From an uncultured bacterium (GTDB taxonomy: Bacteria; Hydrothermota; Tepidihabitantia; Tepidihabitantales; Tepidihabitantaceae): DNA of 18,814 bases. The translations under genes and the position numbers were made by a program. Below are positions 6,449-12,404 of this stretch, in pieces; the first letter of the stretch is position 1, and each line of letters starts with the position of its first letter. The stretch lies in the NCBI GenBank assembly GCA_937139435.1, contig CAKZPX010000225.1, positions 1-18,814 on the forward strand, given 5' to 3'. The notes beneath the pieces are model-generated. The model had not been told where the DNA came from, did no database searches, and saw only the letters and a list, made by a program, of their open reading frames with translations.

Positions 6449-8599
6449 TCAGAAGTTAATCGAAATTGTAGCGTATAATTCCCGACCGATTATTGGACCC
6501 CAGAAGTATTCGGTGCGCTGATGGTGGGATTGGGGTGGCTGGTGGTAGTCCCAGATGTTATTTACACCGCCGCTCAGGCGCAAGATACCCAGCACTTTGC
6601 TAAGACGGATGTTGAGCACGGAGTATATCGGCGAGTCCTTTTCTTCCACTGTGCCATGTTCGTGCACGGTTTGCACCAGCATGGGTCCGTTGACCTCGGC
6701 GGCGGTGTTAAATTCAACTTCCCAGCGGGGTATTTTGTAGGAGAGAGAGGGGTTGATCGCCCAGCGTCGGACGAAGGGTAGGGTCTGGTTATTGCCGTTT
6801 TTCGGGGCGAGGATGTACGCTTTGAACAGAGCAGAGAATTGCTTCATGGTGATGCTGGCAGAGAATTCCATACCGGTGGATAACGCAATTTCGTTGAGGT
6901 TATAATAGTAGAATAATGCCCGGTTGGTTGTGGTGTCAATGCCCCGGAGTTCAGCGGCGATGAGGTTGTGCACCCGGTGGTGGAACAGGTTGAGTTTCAG
7001 GTCAGCGACAAGGGCGGGGCTAAAAAAGCCCTTTGCCGCTCCGGCCAGGAGGGAAACACCGGTCTCACGGGTAAGGCTTGGGTCGCGACGAATGGCATAT
7101 TGAAAACCACCCGGGAGATTTTCCATGCTTTCAAATATTACCACCGGTGTGCGGAAGCCGGTGCCAGCAGCGAAGTTCAGGTCAACAAACCCAGGGTAGA
7201 GTTTTACCGCACTATAGGGTGAGACGATCGTCCCATAAGCCGAGTTAAAGTCCACGCGGAGTGCGGGCAGAATCTCGTGACCAATTGGTAAGAAAGAGAG
7301 GGAGAGGTCTTTGCCGCTCATCCAGATGCCGAGGTTGTCTTCGCGTGTCGTTTCCATGAACAGGCGATTGTCCCGGAGCACGTGCCGGGAGAATGAGATA
7401 CCAGGGGTGAGATGAGCAATGCTGGCGGTAAAGTCTGAGTACCGGGTGAATTGTCGGGCGGAGTAGTCACGCATCTCCCGGATACCGTTCTCAGTGTGGT
7501 TGGCGAGGGCAAGCCGTAGTGAGAGTTCGTTATCGCCAGCGGTAAAACTGGTGCGCTGCCAGAGGTCAAAGCGTCGGGTCTGAACCCTTTCCGCCAGAGG
7601 GTTGGTCCGGTATTCCGCGTCCGGGATAATCGTACCTGCCCGGCGGGTATCTTCACTCCAGGAACCACCAAGATTGAAGCGCCAGATTAAGCCCGGATAA
7701 TAGTTCAGGTTGGTAAGAATGATGTTGCGCGTAAATGCGGTGTTTTCGGCGATGTTGTTGTTGTCCAGGTCAACAAACTGGCGGTCACTGTGGACGCCGA
7801 TAACGTTGATGCCCAGAGCTGTCAGACGGCTACCCAGCAGTGCCGAAAGGTCGTTACCGTAATCCCGCCGGGTATAGCTGGTCTTTACTTCAAGGGTGCG
7901 GACCGGCTCAAGGAGAAGGACATTGACCGCCCCGGCAACCGCATCGCTTCCCCAGATGGCACCGGATGCGCCCTTGAGCACTTCAAGCCGGTCAATGAAT
8001 TCTACCGGCAAAATGTCCAGGATGTAGCGGGCAGCAAGACCGGAAAAGAGCGGCATACCCTGAAAAAGGACAAGAGAGAAACGCCCGGGTAGACCGTGAA
8101 TTGAAACCTCGGTTGCTTCACAGGCACTGCAGCGTTTCTGTAACTGGACACCCGCCTCCAGGGTTGCCGCCTCACCAATGGTTGCTTTACCCGCCCTTTC
8201 TGCTGCCGCCTGGGGGATGACAGCGGTTGGTGCCGGGGTTTTAGATTCGTGGACCATCTCCCTTTTGCCGTGGGTTTCTATCACGGGCAGGGGCAGGGAT
8301 GTTTCCCGAAGGTAGACATCACGCCTTGCCCGCTCGCCATGCTGGACCGATACTGTCAGGGTTTCCGCGATAAAGCCGATAAACTGATAAACAACACGAA
8401 ACTCACCGTGCATCGGGACTTCAAGCCAATAATTGCCCGCACTGTCTGTCACGGTGCCAATCCCGTAGCCCTCAAGCCAGACCTGGGCGCCGGCTAACGG
8501 ACTTTTTCGCTGGTTAAATACCCTGCCGCTGATTGAGCCGTGAAAGGCAGAAACAGAGACGGGCAGGACAAGTAAAAATAGTAATAGTAAATGTTTCAT
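6449..8599 (-). CDS. TonB-dependent outer-membrane receptor with CxxC plug
   Basis: An energised outer-membrane importer of a chelate or other scarce ligand. A signal peptide (residues 1-18, ending SVSA) is followed by a carboxypeptidase-regulatory-like beta domain (about 20-97, GSISGRVFNQRKSPLAGAQV). The plug domain (about 125-232) contains GLPGRFSLVLFQGMP and FIDRLEVLKGASGAIWGSDA, and a 22-strand-type barrel region ends in ATISINF, the expected terminal aromatic. The plug carries a cysteine pair, CSAC (Cys157/Cys160), just before the conserved hairpin. I recall CxxC at this place in a subset of receptors from Bacteroidetes-like bacteria, but its role is not established. The 716 residues are a normal length. 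GGAGG lies 6 bp before the ATG. The Rrf2 gene lies 136 bp upstream on the same strand, suggesting iron or redox control. Substrate unknown. Confidence 0.9.
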   Translation of the reverse strand: MKHLLLLFLLVLPVSVSAFHGSISGRVFNQRKSPLAGAQVWLEGYGIGTVTDSAGNYWLEVPMHGEFRVVYQFIGFIAETLTVSVQHGERARRDVYLRETSLPLPVIETHGKREMVHESKTPAPTAVIPQAAAERAGKATIGEAATLEAGVQLQKRCSACEATEVSIHGLPGRFSLVLFQGMPLFSGLAARYILDILPVEFIDRLEVLKGASGAIWGSDAVAGAVNVLLLEPVRTLEVKTSYTRRDYGNDLSALLGSRLTALGINVIGVHSDRQFVDLDNNNIAENTAFTRNIILTNLNYYPGLIWRFNLGGSWSEDTRRAGTIIPDAEYRTNPLAERVQTRRFDLWQRTSFTAGDNELSLRLALANHTENGIREMRDYSARQFTRYSDFTASIAHLTPGISFSRHVLRDNRLFMETTREDNLGIWMSGKDLSLSFLPIGHEILPALRVDFNSAYGTIVSPYSAVKLYPGFVDLNFAAGTGFRTPVVIFESMENLPGGFQYAIRRDPSLTRETGVSLLAGAAKGFFSPALVADLKLNLFHHRVHNLIAAELRGIDTTTNRALFYYYNLNEIALSTGMEFSASITMKQFSALFKAYILAPKNGNNQTLPFVRRWAINPSLSYKIPRWEVEFNTAAEVNGPMLVQTVHEHGTVEEKDSPIYSVLNIRLSKVLGILRLSGGVNNIWDYHQPPQSHHQRTEYFWGPIIGRELYATISINF

Positions 8600-8674
8600 T
8601 TTTGCCTCCTTCAGCGCAAACTACAATAAACTTCCTCGTCCCCGGATTGGGAGAACCCATCTTTAAAACACCTC

Positions 8675-8687
8675 ATCAAATTTTGAT
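8675..8687. promoter_or_regulatory. Small inverted repeat between rrf2 and the TonB receptor gene
   Basis: The sequence atcaaattttgat is a 6-1-6 perfect inverted repeat in the 136-bp gap between the two minus-strand genes. It could be a regulator site for separate control of the receptor; I find no convincing -35/-10 pair next to it. Confidence 0.25.
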
Positions 8688-8735
8688 TAAGCCATGGTAT
8701 CAGCTCTTTTCATCTGCCGGAGATAACCCCATCGG

Positions 8736-9158
8736 TCACCCCTTTTTCTTTGCGTTCTTACCGATATCGGCAAGGGTGTGGTTATTAAAGAACTCCTCAA
8801 TTACTTCTTTTAATTTCTCCCAGTATGGTCTTGCCGGGCAATTTTTGCTGCGCGGACAGCGTGCTGTTTTATTATCGGCAACGCAGAACACCGGTGCCAG
8901 TGACTCTCCGACCGCTGACAGGATGTCTATTAGTTTAATGGTAGCAGGATTGTCTCCGAGTTCATACCCTCCGCCCGGACCTTTTTTCGTTTTAACAATG
9001 CTTGCCCGTCTCAAGCGGTAAAAAATCTGCTCTAGATATTTTTCGGATATCCCCTCTTTTTTGGCGATTTCCCGGAGCTGAACCGCACCCCTCCCATACC
9101 GCTGACCCAGATAAACCAGCGCCCGCAAGGCATAGCGCGTTCTCGTTGTTAATTGCAT
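8736..9158 (-). CDS. Rrf2-family transcription factor, IscR-like with three cysteines
   Basis: A 140-residue winged-helix regulator. MQLTTRTRYALRALVYLG (1-18) and REIAKKEGISEKYLEQIFYRL (29-49) form the DNA-binding part, and the wing has GPGGGYELG (60-68). Three cysteines, Cys92, Cys101 and Cys107 (CX8C and CX5C), match the cluster loop of IscR-like members, where they hold a [2Fe-2S] cluster. It therefore probably senses iron-sulfur status, oxidants or NO; the CX8C first spacing is wider than in E. coli IscR. The ATG lies only 8 bp downstream of the -10 box, so the mRNA is nearly leaderless, in line with the missing Shine-Dalgarno. The TonB receptor gene follows, a likely target. Homology is secure; the signal sensed is inferred. 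Confidence 0.9.
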   Translation of the reverse strand: MQLTTRTRYALRALVYLGQRYGRGAVQLREIAKKEGISEKYLEQIFYRLRRASIVKTKKGPGGGYELGDNPATIKLIDILSAVGESLAPVFCVADNKTARCPRSKNCPARPYWEKLKEVIEEFFNNHTLADIGKNAKKKG

Positions 9159-9166
9159 CTGATAAT

Positions 9167-9195
9167 AGTCTACTGAAAAAGTAGGATATTGTCAA
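9167..9195 (-). promoter_or_regulatory. Promoter and imperfect dyad of the IscR-like rrf2 gene
   Basis: On the minus strand TTGACA (9190-9195) and TAGACT (9167-9172) are separated by 17 bp, a near-consensus sigma70-type promoter. Between and into the -10 lies an imperfect dyad, ATCCTACT-ttttc-AGTAGACT (five inner base pairs perfect), well placed for autorepression. The expected transcript start is within a few bases of the ATG. Confidence 0.7.
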
Positions 9196-9230
9196 ATAGA
9201 TTTGCATCCCAGCCGCCGTAATCCTGCTGT

Positions 9231-9293
9231 CTTTCCCGGGAGCGTTCGGTTAGTTCCCGGCGTCTGGTGGTGCTGGAGCGGGCTGGGTGCTAA
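9231..9293 (+). pseudogene. ArsR-family helix-turn-helix relic
   Basis: Translating from 9231 gives LSRERSVSSRRLVVLERAGC and a stop at 9291-9293. This matches the recognition-helix region of the intact ArsR at 5081-5425 (FSRERSVVSRHLAVLEGAGV), and 19 bases in a row are identical at the DNA level (9233-9251). Nothing else of the gene remains on either side. It is either a partial duplicate of the local arsR or the remains of a close paralogue, 4 kb away beyond the TonB receptor and rrf2. Confidence 0.75.
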
Positions 9294-9296
9294 GGC

Positions 9297-9401
9297 TTAT
9301 AGCGGTGGCTGTCCGGTGATTTCGGAGGTGGTGGGCGGTTTATTGGTAAAGCAGGTTGTGCTCAACAGAAAGAGCAAAACCGAGCACAGTAATTGCTTAA
9401 T
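9297..9401 (-). pseudogene. Lipoprotein 5' relic with a lost start codon
   Basis: On the minus strand AAAGGAG (9407-9413) is followed after 5 bp by ATT, then KQLLCSVLLFLLSTTCFTN and a short polar tail ending in a stop at 9297-9299. This is the shape of a lipoprotein signal peptide (positive start, hydrophobic core, cysteine at 17) with the ATG apparently mutated to ATT and the mature protein gone. Translation from ATT is possible but rare. It sits between the caspase-like gene, 59 bp upstream on the same strand, and the antisense ArsR relic. The plus-strand frame over this stretch is its shadow. Confidence 0.5.
9357..9388. repeat. 7-bp inverted repeat with 18-base loop
   Basis: TGTGCTC (9357-9363) and GAGCACA (9382-9388) form a weak stem inside the lipoprotein relic. 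No T tract follows, so it is not a convincing terminator for the caspase-like gene. Confidence 0.25.
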
Positions 9402-9460
9402 CGCCGCTCCTTTGGTTTGAAGGGTTGCTGTTTTATATTCTATTGTCGTCTTGCGCCTGC

Positions 9461-10999
9461 TTAATCGTCAATACGCCAGCCGGTGTGCTTGATTGCGCCG
9501 TCGGTTAAGTTGATGGTGGCGGTGGGCGGGTCGGTCTGAGGGTTCATGCCCGGTGTCCAGTAGCCCAGCACACCGGAGAACCGACCGCTGACCAGTTCGC
9601 TATTGTAGCGGTCAATAGCAATTGTTCCGCCAACGCCAATGTAACCGCTGACCGCCCAGTAAACCCGTGCGTTGCGGTTGTCAAAGAAGCAGAGCAGGGC
9701 ATCGTCGGTAAACTGGATGTCATACTGACCCGGGGCACCGGGAAAGCCAACGGTAATCTGGGCGGTGGGTTCGGATTCGTCAGGAGCGGTAACCGCTGCC
9801 TGGATGTTTGCCCTTGCACCGCCGGTGGCAGCGACCATGGCCGAGCGGAGCTGGATACCGTCGCAGCGGGCATCAAGGATATGGCGGAGCATCACCAGGG
9901 TGTCGCCACTGATGCGGAATGCGGCATGGCGCCCGAAAAGTTCGCTCGGGTCGGTTACCGCGGGTAGTTGCGCCAGCGCCTCTGGTGCCAGACAGCTGTC
10001 AATCATCGCTCCGAGAAAGGTGGTGTCTAACTCGCTGGAAAAGTCATCGGTTACCGCCCAGTCATAACCGGCAAATAGATCAACACCAGCGTTGCGGAAC
10101 GCCTGTTCTAACTGTGGATTAGCCTGATAGGCGCTAAAGCAGGCAGAGATATAAACCATTGTTTTCCACCCCGGCTCGGAGTTTTCAAAGCGACCGTACT
10201 GGCTGATAAAAGCGGGCAGGATTACCGGATAGAATGTTGCATCGTGGATACTGAAGGCAAGTAGAGCTTGGTTCTGTCCGTTACGGAGGTAGTTACGAAA
10301 ATCGCCGGCAATCAGGTTTGCCATCTCCCGTCGGTTGTAACCCCTGCCGGTCAAGAGTCCGGCGACCGGGGCATCGCCCGGAGCGGGAGACACCAGTGTG
10401 CCATGTCCGGACCAGAACAAAAGGGAACGGGCATCGTCTAAGAGTGATTTCACCTTCTGGATAGTGACCTCGGAATTCTGCGTGAGCCGGACACCATGCA
10501 ACATGTAAAATTGCTGGCACTTGCGCATAATTGCCGCAGCGCTGATGGCGGTACCAGGGAGTTCATCGGCAAATGGGACAAGGATTTGCGGCCCGGTCCC
10601 CACCGCACCGCCCGCAATACCTGTCGGCTGTTCGGTCAGAGGGGAAGGGTTTTTTCTGGTATGGTTGCCATTGGTGCCCGAGGTGTTTTCACAGATACCG
10701 GCGATCAGCCCGTTGCTAAAGTAGGCCCAGACCGTGCTATCCGGAGAAATAATCACGGCGGTAACACCGGGTGCGTCCTGTAAGATTGTCTGCGCCTCCC
10801 GGGCGGCAGCGGAGATGTCGCCGGCGTTCAAGCGATTGAGATAGATCTGTTCGGCGTTTGCCAGGAGGGCGAGGTTTTCTTCAATGGTACTCGGGTTAAG
10901 TTCGTCCCAGTTGATTGTCTTTTTACAGGTAAGCGTAAAACCGACTACCAGCAAGAGACACCAGACCAGCCTGCCCGAGCGGGAAGAGAGCAAATTCAT
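9461..10999 (-). CDS. Lipoprotein with caspase/gingipain-like peptidase fold
   Basis: A 512-residue exported protein of clan-CD type. The signal peptide ends in TLTC, giving a lipidated Cys25. The core (about 85-370) holds the two hallmark segments at the ends of hydrophobic strands: SLLFWSGHG with His199 and MVYISACFSAY with Cys287. The 88-residue gap suits the catalytic His-Cys pair of caspase, gingipain (C25) and CHAT-like peptidases. GVDLFAGYDWAV, just after, fits the next strand of that fold. The C-terminal part (about 395-512) is a beta-rich domain of the kind seen in FCB-group lipoproteins (SGRFSGVLGYW, ATINLTDGAIKHTGW). AAAGGAG lies 6 bp before the ATG. It diverges from the Rrf2-ferredoxin-Hcp operon. 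No propeptide boundary or substrate can be read. Fold assignment rests on the two motifs and their spacing; activity is inferred. Confidence 0.72.
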   Translation of the reverse strand: MNLLSSRSGRLVWCLLLVVGFTLTCKKTINWDELNPSTIEENLALLANAEQIYLNRLNAGDISAAAREAQTILQDAPGVTAVIISPDSTVWAYFSNGLIAGICENTSGTNGNHTRKNPSPLTEQPTGIAGGAVGTGPQILVPFADELPGTAISAAAIMRKCQQFYMLHGVRLTQNSEVTIQKVKSLLDDARSLLFWSGHGTLVSPAPGDAPVAGLLTGRGYNRREMANLIAGDFRNYLRNGQNQALLAFSIHDATFYPVILPAFISQYGRFENSEPGWKTMVYISACFSAYQANPQLEQAFRNAGVDLFAGYDWAVTDDFSSELDTTFLGAMIDSCLAPEALAQLPAVTDPSELFGRHAAFRISGDTLVMLRHILDARCDGIQLRSAMVAATGGARANIQAAVTAPDESEPTAQITVGFPGAPGQYDIQFTDDALLCFFDNRNARVYWAVSGYIGVGGTIAIDRYNSELVSGRFSGVLGYWTPGMNPQTDPPTATINLTDGAIKHTGWRIDD

Positions 11000-11054
11000 T
11001 TTTTCTCCTTTCTCAGCACGATTTCCGACGTTAAAAGTTCAAAAATCCAGATTG

Positions 11055-11082
11055 ATAATAGCCCGGGAGTTGTGTCTGTTAA
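11055..11082 (-). promoter_or_regulatory. Promoter of the caspase-like lipoprotein gene
   Basis: On the minus strand TTAACA (11077-11082) and TATTAT (11055-11060) are 16 bp apart, each one mismatch from consensus. The start would lie near 11048, leaving about 48 nt of leader with the AAAGGAG site. It is back to back with the rrf2 promoter at 11116-11143. Confidence 0.55.
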
Positions 11083-11114
11083 ATTGTAATGATAATCGGA
11101 GCAGGTTATTTTTT

Positions 11115-11143
11115 ATTGACAGGCGGGTCAATTTTGGTATTAT
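11115..11143 (+). promoter_or_regulatory. Promoter of the rrf2-ferredoxin-hcp operon with overlapping operator dyad
   Basis: TTGACA (11116-11121) and TATTAT (11138-11143) are 16 bp apart. A perfect 6-6-6 inverted repeat, ATTGAC-aggcgg-GTCAAT (11115-11132), covers the -35 and half the spacer, where a bound regulator would block RNA polymerase. The likely ligand is the Rrf2 protein encoded directly downstream. The start would fall near 11150, about 12 nt before the ATG, explaining the missing Shine-Dalgarno. Confidence 0.7.
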
Positions 11144-11161
11144 AACACCAGAATATTAAAT

Positions 11162-11575
11162 ATGGCGGAGTTGTTTAACTTTTCTGATGCGGCACGCATT
11201 GCCCTGCATGCGGTGCTTTTGCTGGCGCAGCGGGCGGATGAGCGCTGGACAATTGCCCGACTTGCCCGGGTGCTGGGAGTATCGGCAGCCCATCTGGCAA
11301 AGGTGCTGGCACAACTGGAGCGGTGCGGACTGGTTAAAGGGAAGACCGGACCTAATGGTGGGTATCACCTTACCCGTCCTCCAGGTAAGATAAGTTTGCT
11401 GGCGGTTTATGAGGCGGTTGCCGGGAAGATGGTGGTTGAACGATGTCCTTTTGCGGTGCCAGTTTGTTCTGGTAATGGCTGTGCGCTGGGCGATTTTCTC
11501 GTCCGGATGAACCAGCAGATTGTTAAACGTCTGGGCAGGACAACGGCGGGTGAGATTAAAATTAGATGGAGGTAA
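11162..11575 (+). CDS. Rrf2-family regulator of the hcp operon, three-cysteine type
   Basis: A 137-residue winged-helix regulator: FSDAARIALHAVLLLAQ (7-23), the recognition part VLGVSAAHLAKVLAQLERCGLV (37-58) and the wing GPNGGYHLTR. The cluster loop VERCPFAVPVCSGNGCALGDF has Cys95, Cys102 and Cys107 (CX6C, CX4C), as in NsrR/IscR-type members that bind an Fe-S cluster and respond to NO or redox change. It shares only the family frame with the other Rrf2 protein at 8736-9158, so they are not recent duplicates. The stop at 11573-11575 abuts the ferredoxin start, and hcp follows, so it probably represses this operon through the dyad at 11115-11132 and lifts repression under nitrosative stress. 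The NO link is inferred from hcp. Confidence 0.9.
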   Translation: MAELFNFSDAARIALHAVLLLAQRADERWTIARLARVLGVSAAHLAKVLAQLERCGLVKGKTGPNGGYHLTRPPGKISLLAVYEAVAGKMVVERCPFAVPVCSGNGCALGDFLVRMNQQIVKRLGRTTAGEIKIRWR

Positions 11576-11577
11576 TG

Positions 11578-12402
11578 ATGAAGAAGAGTAAAAGAAAGGT
11601 CATTAAGATTGATGAGGAAAAGTGCACCGGTTGCGGTTTGTGTGTTCCGGACTGTCCGGAGGGTGCGTTACAGGTGATAGATGGTAAGGCAAGGCTGATT
11701 TCTGACCTGTTCTGTGATGGGCTGGGCGCCTGTGTCGGCGCCTGTCCTGAGGGCGCCCTGACTGTGGAGGAACGGGAGGCAGAACCCTATGATGAGCGTC
11801 GGGTGATGGAGAATATCGTCCGTGCCGGTGCGAATACGATTGCTGCCCATTTAAGGCATTTGCGGGAGCACGGTGCTGAGGAGTATTATCAGGAGGCGCT
11901 CGCCTATCTGCGCGAGCATAGTATACCGATTCCAGAGGACAAAGAGCCTGCCCTTGCCTGCGGTTGTCCCGGTAGTCAGGTGCGGGTGCTGAAACCAGCG
12001 GGCGTAATCAGGACAGGGATGGAGCGGAGAGTGGAGTCCTGTTTAGGTAACTGGCCGGTACAGATAACCCTGGCACCGGTCTTTGCTCCCTATTTCAAGG
12101 ATGCGGAACTTCTGATTGCTGCCGACTGTTGCGGTTTTGCCAGTCCGGATTTTCACGAGCGGTTTTTGTCCGGTAAGGTGTTACTGGTTGGCTGTCCGAA
12201 ACTGGATGATGCGGACTTTTATCGGGAGAAGTTAACAAATATTTTTCAGAATAATAAGATCCGTTCGGTGACCTGTCTGCATATGGAGGTGCCCTGCTGT
12301 TACGGGCTGGTAAGTATTGTCCAGCAGGCGCTCCAGAATAGCGGTAAGGATATCCCGTTTCAGGAGGTAACACTCGGGATTGATGGTAAGGTAAAGGAGT
12401 AA
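11578..12402 (+). CDS. Ferredoxin-like Fe-S protein, probable Hcp partner
   Basis: A cytoplasmic 274-residue iron-sulfur protein, probably an electron carrier for Hcp. Cluster motif I is complete: Cys16, Cys19, Cys22 and Cys26 (CTGCGLCVPDCP). Motif II, CDGLGACVGACP, has Cys46, Cys52 and Cys56 but Leu49 where the second cysteine is expected, so that cluster must use another ligand or be [3Fe-4S]. The long C-terminal part has further cysteines: CGCPGS (128, 130), CLGNWP (155), DCCG (184, 185), VGCPK (206), TCLHM (233) and PCCYG (240, 241), suggesting a second metal or flavin-linked domain. GGAGG at 11568-11572 best serves the second ATG of the ATGATG, hence this start; 11575 or 11566 are possible. 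Such proteins are often encoded beside hcp. hcp starts 2 bp after the stop. Confidence 0.85.
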   Translation: MKKSKRKVIKIDEEKCTGCGLCVPDCPEGALQVIDGKARLISDLFCDGLGACVGACPEGALTVEEREAEPYDERRVMENIVRAGANTIAAHLRHLREHGAEEYYQEALAYLREHSIPIPEDKEPALACGCPGSQVRVLKPAGVIRTGMERRVESCLGNWPVQITLAPVFAPYFKDAELLIAADCCGFASPDFHERFLSGKVLLVGCPKLDDADFYREKLTNIFQNNKIRSVTCLHMEVPCCYGLVSIVQQALQNSGKDIPFQEVTLGIDGKVKE

Positions 12403-12404
12403 TT

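Noticed and set aside
8533..9021. 162-codon plus-strand ORF across the rrf2 gene
   Set aside because: Antisense to a clear Rrf2 protein; protein has no family features.
9202..9420. 72-codon plus-strand ORF over the relic region
   Set aside because: Better explained as the ArsR relic in another frame plus the antisense of the lipoprotein relic.
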